A DNA stretch of 64,000 nucleotides from Flavihumibacter stibioxidans. Lineage in GTDB: Bacteria > Bacteroidota > Bacteroidia > Chitinophagales > Chitinophagaceae. The stretch lies in assembly GCF_014332695.1 (NCBI RefSeq), contig NZ_MBUA01000023.1, positions 434,001-498,000 of the forward strand, written 5' to 3'. The translations under genes and the position numbers were made by a program. The notes beneath the pieces are model-generated. The model had not been told where the DNA came from. It made no database searches and saw nothing but the letters and a program-made list of their open reading frames with translations. Shown one piece after another: positions 17,142-25,178 of the stretch. The stretch's first letter is position 1, and the number at the start of each line of letters is the position of its first letter.

Positions 17142-18581
17142 ATGGACAACCTACAATTTGATTTTGGCATGGTCGGCCTGGGTGTTATGGGCCGGAACCT
17201 GCTCCTGAATGTTGCCGATCATGGTTTCAGGGCCATCGGCTTCGATAAAGACCCCCAAAAGACAACCGATTTTGAACAGTCCGCCACTCCCGGCACGATC
17301 GTAAAAGGCGTCAACAGCCTGGAAGAAATGGTGAACAGCCTTTCCGTTCCCCGCCGCATCATGATCCTGGTGCCGGCCGGCAAACCGGTGGATGATGTGA
17401 TCGAAAGCCTGCTTCCCCTGGTGAGCCAGGGAGATATCATCATCGATGGCGGCAACACCTATTATACCGATACCCTGCGCAGGTACCAGTACCTCCAGCC
17501 AAAGGGAATCCATTTCATTGGCATCGGGGTTTCCGGTGGTGAAGAAGGCGCGCGCTTCGGTCCTTCCATGATGCCCGGAGGCGACCAGACCGCCTGGGAA
17601 CATCTGAAACCAGTGCTGCAATCCATCGCTGCAAAAGTGAACGGCGAGCCCTGCGTGGATTATATGGGCAAGGGCGCAGCCGGACATTTCGTTAAAATGG
17701 TTCATAACGGTATTGAGTATGCGATCATGCAACTGATCTGCGAAGTGTACGACCTGTTGCATCGGGGTGCCGGCTTCAGCAATGAAGAGCTTCACCAGCT
17801 TTTCAGCAACTGGAATGAAGCGGAACTGAAATCCTACCTGATAGAAATCACTGCCGCCATCTTCAAACAGCAGGATCCCGAAACCGGCAACCAACTGGTT
17901 GATATGATCCTCGATAAGGCCGGCTCAAAAGGTACCGGCAAATGGACCTCGCAGATTGCAATGGATATGGGAGTGGCCATTCCCACCATCGACATGGCCG
18001 TTACCATGCGCAACCTTTCTGCCCTGAAATCCGAAAGAGTGGAGGCAGAAAAACTTCGCACTGCACGGACAGCCAACCCGTCCCCAGCGGCCGGACAATA
18101 CCCGCTTTCCACCGACAGGGAAAGCCTTGCCAATGATTGTCGCAAAGCGCTTTTCTCAGCAATTATACTTTCTTATGTCCAGGGGATGGCCATGTTGCAA
18201 ACGGCCTCTAAAGATCTCGACATGGACATTCCATTGCATAATGCCGTCAAGGTTTGGCGGGGAGGATGTATTATCCGTTCTACCCTGCTGGAAACTTTTT
18301 ACACTGCCTACCAGCTCAACCCAATAACGCCTAACCTGTTACTGGATGGAACCATTGCGGAATTGGTCAGCGATAACATTGGATCACTTCGCACCATCAG
18401 CAGCCTTGCTGCCCTCAATGGCTTCCCGGCAGGATGCCTGATGAATGCATTGACGTATTACGATGCGTATACCACGGGACGCCTGCCGCTGAACCTGTTG
18501 CAGGCCCAGCGCGATTATTTCGGGGCCCATACTTACGAAAGAACCGATCGCGAAGGAAAGTTCCACACGCAATGGACCTAA
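17142..18581 (+). CDS. gnd: 6-phosphogluconate dehydrogenase, decarboxylating
   Basis: Oxidises 6-phosphogluconate to ribulose-5-phosphate and CO2, reducing NADP+, in the oxidative pentose phosphate pathway. This 479-residue protein has the N-terminal dinucleotide fold GLGVMGRNLLLN, the substrate-binding motif GVSGGEEGARFGPSMMPGG and the catalytic lysine segment GAAGHFVKMVHNGIEY. The all-helical C-terminal dimer domain ends with the substrate tail AQRDYFGAHTYER. ATG at 17142 is preferred over an in-frame TTG at 17118, which overlaps the -7 box. It heads the gnd-zwf-pgl cluster; the gap to zwf is 34 bp. Confidence 0.96.
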   Translation: MDNLQFDFGMVGLGVMGRNLLLNVADHGFRAIGFDKDPQKTTDFEQSATPGTIVKGVNSLEEMVNSLSVPRRIMILVPAGKPVDDVIESLLPLVSQGDIIIDGGNTYYTDTLRRYQYLQPKGIHFIGIGVSGGEEGARFGPSMMPGGDQTAWEHLKPVLQSIAAKVNGEPCVDYMGKGAAGHFVKMVHNGIEYAIMQLICEVYDLLHRGAGFSNEELHQLFSNWNEAELKSYLIEITAAIFKQQDPETGNQLVDMILDKAGSKGTGKWTSQIAMDMGVAIPTIDMAVTMRNLSALKSERVEAEKLRTARTANPSPAAGQYPLSTDRESLANDCRKALFSAIILSYVQGMAMLQTASKDLDMDIPLHNAVKVWRGGCIIRSTLLETFYTAYQLNPITPNLLLDGTIAELVSDNIGSLRTISSLAALNGFPAGCLMNALTYYDAYTTGRLPLNLLQAQRDYFGAHTYERTDREGKFHTQWT

Positions 18582-18615
18582 CCAACTACCACAAACTACA
18601 AACCTCAAACACAAA

Positions 18616-20133
18616 ATGTCTTCCAACCATAAACGCCCACCAGCATCCCTCATATTCATCTTTGGCGGCAGCGGCGACCTCAACCATCGCAAGTTGTCAC
18701 CTGCACTTTACAATCTTTTCATTGATGAATGGATGCCGGTAAAATTTGACATCGTGGGCATCGGCCGCCGTCCTTACGACAACGACTCCTACCGAAAGCA
18801 CCTGTTCAACGGAATTGAAATGTTCAGCCGGCGTAAAGATGATCAGGGCGGCAAATGGCAAACCTTCTCGCAGAAAGTTTCCTACCTGCAGATGGATGCA
18901 CAGAAAGAAGAGGAATACGAAAAAATAGCCGAAATCGTTCGACGGAAGGAAGAGGAGTATGGTGAACATCCCAATGTGATTTTTTACCTGGCTGTTGCTC
19001 CCCAGCTGGTACCCGGCATCGTGGGCAAACTCGGACCGCTGAATATCTGCGCCGACACGAAATGTACCCGCGTGGTGGTTGAAAAACCCTTTGGTCACGA
19101 CCTGGAAAGTGCGCTGGAATTGAATAAACTCCTTGCAGGGATGTTTGATGAGAAGCAGATTTACCGGATCGACCACTACCTGGGAAAGGAAACCGTGCAG
19201 AATATCCTGGCCCTGCGATTTGCCAATGCCTTGTTTGAACCCATCTGGAACCGCAATTATATTGATCATATCCAGATTACTGCCGCCGAGACTGTTGGGG
19301 TGGAAGGCAGGGGAGATTTTTACGAACATTCCGGAGCCCTGCGTGATATGGTGCAGAACCATATTCTGCAACTGCTTTGCATGGTGGCCATGGAAGCACC
19401 GGTTAGTTTTGACGCCGATGAGATCCGCAATAAAAAAGTGGATGTGCTGCATGCCATGAGAAAGATCAGCCGGGAAGAGGTTCACAATTATGCAGTCCGT
19501 GGTCAATATGGTGCAGGCTGGATGAAGGGCGAGCAGGTTCCGGCCTACCGGCTGGAAAAGAATGTGGCCCCCGATTCCAATGTGGACACCTTTGCTGCCG
19601 TGAAGTTCTACATCGATAACTGGCGCTGGCAGGATGTGCCTTTTTATGTTCGCACCGGCAAACGCATGCACGAAAAGGAAACCATTATTACCGTACAATT
19701 TAAAGCTGCCCCCAGTTTTGCATTCCCGCCGGAATCAGCCGAAACCTGGCGGTCCAACCGGTTAACCATCAGTATTGCCCCTGAGATGGACATCCGGCTG
19801 CGCTTCCAGGCCAAACGACCCGGGCAGGATCTCACGCTTAGTCCGGTTGATATGATCTTCAGTTATAAGGATGCGTATGATGAACATGAGCCTGAAGCAT
19901 ACGAGACCCTTTTGCTGGATGTGATGGAAGGGAATGCCACTCTCTTCATGCGGGAAGACCAGGTGGAAGCTGCCTGGAAAGTAATCATGCCCATACAGGA
20001 AGCCTGGGAACAAAGGCCGCCGGTGGATTTCCCGAATTATAGTCCGGGTTCCTGGGGTCCTGAAGACGCCGAAGCCCTCATCGCCCGCGACGGACGAAAC
20101 TGGGCAAGCCTGCCCGAACCCCACCAGGAATGA
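18616..20133 (+). CDS. zwf: Glucose-6-phosphate 1-dehydrogenase
   Basis: First step of the oxidative pentose phosphate pathway: glucose-6-phosphate + NADP+ to 6-phosphogluconolactone + NADPH. This 505-residue protein has the coenzyme fold FGGSGDLNHRKLSPALYNL, the active-site signature RIDHYLGKETVQN, and the substrate motif EKPFGHDL. Length and order are standard. It lies between gnd and pgl on the same strand, so all three steps from glucose-6-phosphate to ribulose-5-phosphate are encoded together. The downstream 66-bp gap is entirely tandem repeat. Confidence 0.97.
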   Translation: MSSNHKRPPASLIFIFGGSGDLNHRKLSPALYNLFIDEWMPVKFDIVGIGRRPYDNDSYRKHLFNGIEMFSRRKDDQGGKWQTFSQKVSYLQMDAQKEEEYEKIAEIVRRKEEEYGEHPNVIFYLAVAPQLVPGIVGKLGPLNICADTKCTRVVVEKPFGHDLESALELNKLLAGMFDEKQIYRIDHYLGKETVQNILALRFANALFEPIWNRNYIDHIQITAAETVGVEGRGDFYEHSGALRDMVQNHILQLLCMVAMEAPVSFDADEIRNKKVDVLHAMRKISREEVHNYAVRGQYGAGWMKGEQVPAYRLEKNVAPDSNVDTFAAVKFYIDNWRWQDVPFYVRTGKRMHEKETIITVQFKAAPSFAFPPESAETWRSNRLTISIAPEMDIRLRFQAKRPGQDLTLSPVDMIFSYKDAYDEHEPEAYETLLLDVMEGNATLFMREDQVEAAWKVIMPIQEAWEQRPPVDFPNYSPGSWGPEDAEALIARDGRNWASLPEPHQE

Positions 20134-20136
20134 CCA

Positions 20137-20199
20137 CATTGACCCATTCACCCATTGACCCATTCACCCATTGACCCATTCACCCATTGACCCATTCCC
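20137..20199 (+). repeat. 16-bp tandem repeat, 3.9 units, in the zwf-pgl gap
   Basis: Unit CATTGACCCATTCACC repeats at 20137, 20153, 20169 and (partial) 20185, and each unit is itself two near-identical 8-mers. It fills the intergenic gap right up to the ATG of pgl and leaves no purine-rich ribosome binding site. Confidence 0.92.
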
Positions 20200-20925
20200 A
20201 TGCTCCACATTCTCCCTAACGCCGAATCAGTTGCCACAGCAGCGGCTGAATTCATCACCGAAAAAATTGAAACCGTCCTGAAAACCCGGGATCGCTTCAC
20301 CATTGCCCTGTCCGGCGGCAGTACACCCAAAAGGCTCCACCAATTGCTGGCGGAAGCTCCTTATAGCAACCGGATCGACTGGACAAGGCTGCATATATTT
20401 TGGGGAGATGAAAGATACGTGCCGCTGGAGGACGAGCGTAACAATGCCAAAATGGCCTATGACACCTTGCTGAACAAGGTCCCGGTGCCAGCGGAGCAGA
20501 TACATATCATGCGTACCGACCTGCCTGACCCGGAAGAGTCTGCCCGCCAGTATGAAACCATCCTGCATACTTATTTTGATGGGAAAGAAAACAGTTTCGA
20601 CCTCCTGCTGCTGGGAATGGGTGATGACGGGCATACCCTTTCACTTTTCCCGGGAACGGAGGTAATCCATGAAACCGGAAAATGGTGCACGGCTTTTTTC
20701 CTTAAGCAACAGGAGATGTTCCGGGTAACGCTCACCAGAACCATTGCCAACCAGTCGGCCTGTATACTTTTCCTGACAACAGGTAAAGCCAAAGCACCAG
20801 CCCTGAAGGAGGTTCTGGAAGGACCACCCAATATCAATATCTATCCATCACAGGTCATACAGCCAGTGAATGGCACAACACACTGGATAGTTGATGAGGC
20901 TGCTGCATGTTTGCTGACGCGATAA
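20200..20925 (+). CDS. pgl: 6-phosphogluconolactonase
   Basis: Hydrolyses 6-phosphogluconolactone to 6-phosphogluconate, linking zwf to gnd. This 241-residue DevB/SOL-type protein has ALSGGSTPKRLHQLL, the conserved HIFWGDERYVP, and LLLGMGDDGHTLSLFPG; the histidine of the last motif is the expected catalytic base. The start abuts the tandem repeat. The DevB type differs from the beta-propeller lactonase also found in bacteria. Confidence 0.95.
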   Translation: MLHILPNAESVATAAAEFITEKIETVLKTRDRFTIALSGGSTPKRLHQLLAEAPYSNRIDWTRLHIFWGDERYVPLEDERNNAKMAYDTLLNKVPVPAEQIHIMRTDLPDPEESARQYETILHTYFDGKENSFDLLLLGMGDDGHTLSLFPGTEVIHETGKWCTAFFLKQQEMFRVTLTRTIANQSACILFLTTGKAKAPALKEVLEGPPNINIYPSQVIQPVNGTTHWIVDEAAACLLTR

Positions 20926-20943
20926 AAGCTGAGGCAGAGAAGT

Positions 20944-21363
20944 CTACACTATCTGCTGCTCAACCGAATCGTACACTACTACTTTTTGCCAGACCATGCT
21001 GCATTCTTCAATAAATTTGAGATGGATGGGATCCACCTGATATTTGGCCTGGTCTTCTGCCGTATTAAATACCAGCAGCCAGGAAACAGAATAGGATCGG
21101 TCAATCACATCGCGGTTGGTGGGCGCAGGTACACCGATATGTGACATGGCGATAGTCTTGACCGCTGAAAGCTTTTTCAGTCCTTCCAGCAATTTCCTGA
21201 GGTCTTCTGCGCTCTCAGGATTTTTCAGCCAGAAATAAACATGGTGGATGAATTTATTGTGGAGTTTGTTCTCCCAGGAAGCTGCTGAGAAAGCTCCCAA
21301 TCCACCCATAACCGTTGCCTTACCAGTTTCGGAAAGAAATTCCCGCCTTGTTTGAGATTCCAT
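20944..21363 (-). CDS. Dabb (stress-responsive A/B barrel) domain protein with Tat-like leader
   Basis: This 139-residue protein opens with TRREFLSETGKATVMGGLGAFSAAS, a twin-arginine-like leader. A Dabb ferredoxin-like domain follows (FIHHVYFWLKNPESAEDLRKLLEGLKKL and HLKFIEECSMVWQKVVVYDS). Dabb proteins form small alpha/beta-barrel dimers of mostly unknown function. It is convergent with pgl, 18 bp apart. Export is predicted, not shown. Confidence 0.82.
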   Translation of the reverse strand: MESQTRREFLSETGKATVMGGLGAFSAASWENKLHNKFIHHVYFWLKNPESAEDLRKLLEGLKKLSAVKTIAMSHIGVPAPTNRDVIDRSYSVSWLLVFNTAEDQAKYQVDPIHLKFIEECSMVWQKVVVYDSVEQQIV

Positions 21364-21408
21364 GGTTTTGCTTGCGTTTTTGGATAAACAATCTACGAAA
21401 AATTTTCA

Positions 21409-21439
21409 GGTGTCTGACATGTGGTGTCTGACATGTTGG
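21409..21439. repeat. REP-like GTCTGAC units, two direct copies
   Basis: GGTGTCTGACATGT occurs twice head to tail (from 21409 and 21423). This is the T-variant also seen at 34043 and 48994, different from the GGCGTCTGACGTTT variant that dominates at 21907-22117. Confidence 0.75.
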
Positions 21440-21630
21440 AAAGGGTGAGAGCGATAAGGTGATTAAACGGCCATCGGGCATATTGTACGTGAGAAAAGGT
21501 CCTCCCCTTTTTAGCTCTTTGAGTTTGAACAGAATGAAAGGTATGCTTCAATGTGGCATAGCCAGAATATCCATGCAGGAGACAAAACAAAGAGAGATTT
21601 TCATTTTAAATCACTAAATATTGAATTGGT

Positions 21631-21800
21631 ATGAACTCTTTACTCAGAAAGGCAGCGCGTATTGATGTGGCATCAAAATGAAAGCGGTGGTGGCAGTGCA
21701 GAGGAAATTAATGGAAATAAACTATGTGCTTTTCAGGAATAACAGTACCAATCGCAAATTCTATATTCACAACAACCCTTTGTCAAAGGAAGCACTATAA
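21631..21800 (+). pseudogene. Transposase C-terminal relic (IS110-like)
   Basis: Two short frames, 21631-21678 (SLLRKAARIDVASK) and 21678-21800 (MKAVVAVQRKLMEINYVLFRN), read as one sequence if a frameshift in the AAAA run at 21675-21678 is allowed. The segment KAVVAVQRKL followed by a Y-L pattern resembles the C-terminal end of IS110/IS116-type transposases of Bacteroidota, as recalled from the family. Nothing of the catalytic N-terminal DEDD domain remains. Identification is tentative. Confidence 0.4.
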
Positions 21801-21808
21801 AAAATTAG

Positions 21809-21833
21809 GGAGCAGTCATCAAGAGACTGCTCC
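21809..21833. repeat. Hairpin GGAGCAGTC / GACTGCTCC
   Basis: Nine-bp perfect arms with a 7-nt loop follow the transposase relic by eight bases. There is no T-run on either strand, so it may be an end structure of the relic element rather than a terminator. Confidence 0.4.
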
Positions 21834-21906
21834 ACTAAACAGGCTGGCTTAAGCCGCCTAAAGCACAAAAATATGAATTTATATCAAAACCTGGTGTTTG
21901 GGGAAT

Positions 21907-22117
21907 GGCGTCTGACGTTTGGGGGGGATGGCGTCTGACGTTTGGGGGGGAATGGCGTCTGACGTTTAGGATTACCGAATTCATCGGATACTAACGTCAG
22001 ACGCCTGCGTTCCGGGAATGGCGTCTGACGTTTGGGATTACTGATTTCACCGGATACTAACGTCAGACGCCTTTCCGAATTAACGTCAGACGCCTTTCCG
22101 AACTAACGTCAGACGCC
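21907..22117. repeat. REP-like GTCTGAC palindrome cluster, eight units
   Basis: Four forward units (GGCGTCTGACGTTT at 21907, 21930, 21954, 22020) and four inverted units (AACGTCAGACGCC at 21993, 22059, 22082, 22105) form at least two long hairpins, 21954-22005 and 22020-22071, with about 25-nt loops of related sequence. The layout resembles bacterial interspersed mosaic elements. The last inverted unit contains the stop codon of the CRTAC1-like gene. Confidence 0.85.
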
Positions 22118-23803
22118 TGCGTTCCGGGATCGGCGTCTTCTCACCATGAAAAACCCGATCACTCCAATTAACAGGGCAGCCGCCATTAGCAGCACCCAGT
22201 AAGGAAGCTTTTTTTCCGGTACCTCCGTAATGGTAATCAATTGATTGGTTTTTACATCTGTCAGCACCTGGCGGTTTCCCCCGGTCCAGATCACAGTCAG
22301 CCGGTCTATTTTGGTCGTTTTTCCCAATCCAAAATGTGCGATAACAGAATTCTGGGAGAGATGGCTGGAGGCACCGCCGTCAATTTCCCGGATCATCTTT
22401 TTACCCCCGGCTTCTACCTCTACCCGGGATCCGATCCCATGGCTTTCGGCCTTCACTCCTTTCAGTGCCACTTGCAACCAGTTGCCGCTGGCTCCATCAT
22501 TCCGGTAGAGTCGGGTAAACGAGGGCACGGGATAATCCCTAAGCGATTCCTGGTTCACCACCAGCAGGTCAAGATCACCATCTCTGTCATAATCAAACAC
22601 CACCGATCCCCTGCCAATCCCATAATCCGCCAGTCCGGCCGCCCGGGCATTATCCTGGAATTTTTGGCCAAGATTATCAAAATAAAAATCAGCCATCGCC
22701 ACACAATTCGGGTTCAGGTCACCATTGGCGACATACAGGTCCAGGTCGCCGTCCTGGTCAAAATCGGCAAAATTGGCGCCCCAGCTGATGGTATGAAAAT
22801 CCACGCCCAGTTCCACTGCTTTATTAACAAAAGGTTTACCGACTCCCTGGTTCACCATAAAATAATTGAACCGGATATTGGTCACGTAATAATCCATCAG
22901 GCCGTCATTGTTATAATCTCCCACCGCGGCACCCATGGAATTAATCTTCAGGTCCATGCCCGATTCCTTGCTTACCTCCCTGAAAGACCGGCGCGGGTAG
23001 CGGTTCTCCAGCAAAACGTTCGGCTTCCGTTTAAAACCAAAATCATGGTTGATGAGCAGGTCCTGGTCGCCATCATTGTCGTAGTCGGTGAAAATCCCGC
23101 CAAATCCATAGCCGGTGAAGTCAATTCCGTATTGGTCACTTACATCTGTAAATTTTTTTCCCCCTTCATTTCGCAGGAGAAATCCTTTTGCTGTCTGGTT
23201 GGCACCCACCACATCTGCATCACTCACCGCGCTCAGCTCTCCCTTGAATTCATTGAAATAATTAGCGACGTATATATCGGGCCATCCGTCTGCGTTGAAG
23301 TCGCCAAAGCTGACACTTGTACTGAAAGACAATTCCTGGTCCAGCCCGAACTCCCTGGTTGCGTCCCGAAAAGTTCCGTTGCCGTTATTAATAAAGAACA
23401 GATTGATCTCCCTGGGGATAGCCTGCTTCACTCCCCTGGAAGTAATGGTGGTGATAAACAGGTCCACAAAACCATCGCGGTTTACATCTGCACTGGCCAC
23501 CCCCTGCGTTACATATTTCCTGGTGGCGGTGAGGCCGGATTGCGAAAATACATTCGTGAACGTACCGTTGCCGTTGTTTTTATACAAAACGTCGTCGTTC
23601 ATGCCGCCGGTGATATACACATCTTCAAAGCCGTCGTTATTAAAATCAATCACACAGGCGCCGCCTCCGAAAAGGCCTTCATATACCTTGAAAACATGGT
23701 CAATGCCTGCCTGTTTGGTTATATCGGTAAACCTGCTTTGGGAACGAACAGGTTCGGCAGCATATGCCACCAACAGCAGTAAAAAAATCTTGAGCCTCTT
23801 CAT
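22109..23803 (-). CDS. CRTAC1-like FG-GAP/ASPIC-UnbV protein with C-terminal membrane anchor
   Basis: This 564-residue exported protein has a signal peptide (LKIFLLLLVAYAAEPVRS) and about seven FG-GAP/VCBS repeats with calcium-binding-like loops (DFNNDGFEDVYI, DVNRDGFVDLFI, DYDNDGDQDLLI). An ASPIC/UnbV domain (GIGSRVEVEAGGKKMIREIDGG) is followed by one transmembrane helix (LPYWVLLMAAALLIGVIGFF) and a basic tail. Such beta-propellers bind ligands or partners at the surface; function here is unknown. It is the last gene of the Sus-like locus, 10 bp after the haloperoxidase gene. Its last codons and stop lie in a REP-like unit. Confidence 0.88.
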   Translation of the reverse strand: MKRLKIFLLLLVAYAAEPVRSQSRFTDITKQAGIDHVFKVYEGLFGGGACVIDFNNDGFEDVYITGGMNDDVLYKNNGNGTFTNVFSQSGLTATRKYVTQGVASADVNRDGFVDLFITTITSRGVKQAIPREINLFFINNGNGTFRDATREFGLDQELSFSTSVSFGDFNADGWPDIYVANYFNEFKGELSAVSDADVVGANQTAKGFLLRNEGGKKFTDVSDQYGIDFTGYGFGGIFTDYDNDGDQDLLINHDFGFKRKPNVLLENRYPRRSFREVSKESGMDLKINSMGAAVGDYNNDGLMDYYVTNIRFNYFMVNQGVGKPFVNKAVELGVDFHTISWGANFADFDQDGDLDLYVANGDLNPNCVAMADFYFDNLGQKFQDNARAAGLADYGIGRGSVVFDYDRDGDLDLLVVNQESLRDYPVPSFTRLYRNDGASGNWLQVALKGVKAESHGIGSRVEVEAGGKKMIREIDGGASSHLSQNSVIAHFGLGKTTKIDRLTVIWTGGNRQVLTDVKTNQLITITEVPEKKLPYWVLLMAAALLIGVIGFFMVRRRRSRNAGV

Positions 23804-23813
23804 GTATCTGGAT

Positions 23814-25178
23814 TTAGGGTGTTGGTTTTTTCCAGTTCAGGCGGTTCACATTCGTGGCGATCTCCCTGCCTTTTTCCAATCCCGCTTCATTATCGTGCGG
23901 AACATGAATGCCGCCATAAAACCTCGATAGGGCAGTTTCTTCAGCGACTTCCCAGAATGACTGGAATTTGCGGGCCTTAAACTCAACGTTTCTTATTTCA
24001 TCCTTTTCACGACCCACGTGGGAACTGTCCGTAAATGCAAACCTGTCTCCATACAAATCAGTGAGCACAGTGGCAGCGGCGGCAGCCTGGATGGCATGGC
24101 CCGAAGGGAAGGCGGGGAAAGGCGGATCAGGCCAGAACGATTCCCATTGCTGGTCAATATGCTGCGGAATAAAAGTATTGGCCCTTTCCGTGAAAAACCG
24201 GTATTTCCATTTCCAGCAATTCCGGAATGCATCGGCAACGGCCATTCCCGTTCGCGCGAAGGTTTCAGCAGCTTTTACCAGCGAAGCCCCGGACTTTCGT
24301 GCTGCTATTGTTGCCAGGTAATACGAGTGTCCGGGTGGGGTAAAGGTTATATCGGGATCATCTCCCCACCAGATAGCAGCTTCTTTTTCATCCTGGGTGA
24401 GGGACTTGTTCTTTTCATATACCTGCAGGAATTGCTGGTAATAGGCCGAGCCGGGAAGGGTATCGTAAGGGATGGGCACCGGATCTGCTATGGCAGAATC
24501 AAGGGCCAGGAAGGTCCGGTTCTTGCCCCAATGCGGATGCAGGGGATAGTGACTGATCGACTGGGCATATAAGGGTGGCTGCCAGGAACCGGGGGTTTCC
24601 GGAAATACCATTTGCTTGTCAAAATTGCGGAGATAACCCCTGTGGCCTCCATCTGTTTTGGACCATTCAAAAATCTGTTCTGCGATCTTTCTTCCGAAAG
24701 CAACAGATCTTTTAAGTACCGCATCATCCTTTACTATCCTGCCATAGATATCCGCATAATGCTTTTCCAGGGAATCAATGGTGGCTTTGTGCTGATCCGG
24801 TGCCTGGATATAAATGGAACGCAGGATGGCTGCCTGACCGGCATTCAGGGCGGATGGCCAGTGATAGGTCTTACCCGGTTCCGGAGCATCCAGCTTGCCC
24901 AAACCATTCAACTGGGGGGCCACTGACTGATAGGCTGAATCACCATACACCACCGACTCATACATGGTGAGCCCAATGTATCCAAAGGCGCGGGAGGCAA
25001 AAGTCGGGGAATTGCCCGGAGTATTTTTGGTGATGTAAATGGTAAGATCAGCCCATGAAGTGGCTACCTCCACATCAGCCGGAACTTCCTGGGTTTCCTG
25101 CCTGCAGGAGCCCGTCAGCAGACCACCGGCGGCCAGCAGGAAAACAATCAGAGGTTGAACAAGTATCAGTCGTTTCAT
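23814..25178 (-). CDS. Vanadium-dependent haloperoxidase / PAP2-type lipoprotein
   Basis: This 454-residue protein has a lipobox (AAGGLLTGSC), so it is probably a lipoprotein. The C-terminal PAP2/vanadate-binding core is clear: KWKYRFF (about 300), FPAFPSGHAIQAAAAATVL, and SRFYGGIHVPHDNEAG. These correspond to the K-R, P-S-G-H and S-R-G-x-H-x-x-x-D motifs that hold vanadate or phosphate. Relatives include vanadium haloperoxidases and acid phosphatases; the sequence alone cannot settle halide oxidation against phosphatase activity. Its start overlaps the stop of the 1112-residue FG-GAP gene by 4 bp, so the two are translationally coupled. Confidence 0.87.
   Translation of the reverse strand: MKRLILVQPLIVFLLAAGGLLTGSCRQETQEVPADVEVATSWADLTIYITKNTPGNSPTFASRAFGYIGLTMYESVVYGDSAYQSVAPQLNGLGKLDAPEPGKTYHWPSALNAGQAAILRSIYIQAPDQHKATIDSLEKHYADIYGRIVKDDAVLKRSVAFGRKIAEQIFEWSKTDGGHRGYLRNFDKQMVFPETPGSWQPPLYAQSISHYPLHPHWGKNRTFLALDSAIADPVPIPYDTLPGSAYYQQFLQVYEKNKSLTQDEKEAAIWWGDDPDITFTPPGHSYYLATIAARKSGASLVKAAETFARTGMAVADAFRNCWKWKYRFFTERANTFIPQHIDQQWESFWPDPPFPAFPSGHAIQAAAAATVLTDLYGDRFAFTDSSHVGREKDEIRNVEFKARKFQSFWEVAEETALSRFYGGIHVPHDNEAGLEKGREIATNVNRLNWKKPTP

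Larger units (their letters stand above)
21364..22108. other. 745-bp gene-poor interval with transposase relic and palindromes
   Basis: The interval holds two GTCTGACATGT direct repeats (21409-21439), a decayed transposase-like fragment (21631-21800), a 9-bp hairpin (21809-21833) and most of an eight-unit GTCTGAC palindrome cluster (21907-22117). A 65-codon minus-strand frame at 21393-21590 runs through the repeats and resembles nothing known. Confidence 0.7.

Noticed and set aside
20137-20199. CRISPR array in the zwf-pgl gap
   Set aside because: The 16-bp units are contiguous without spacers and no cas gene is present.
21393-21590. 65-codon minus-strand frame
   Set aside because: It runs through GTCTGAC repeat units, has no ribosome binding site and no family resemblance.
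22241-23782. 513-codon plus-strand open frame
   Set aside because: It is wholly antisense to the CRTAC1-like gene, whose FG-GAP repeats and ASPIC domain are clear. The translated product has no recognisable domain; it arises from the repetitive D-x-D codon pattern.
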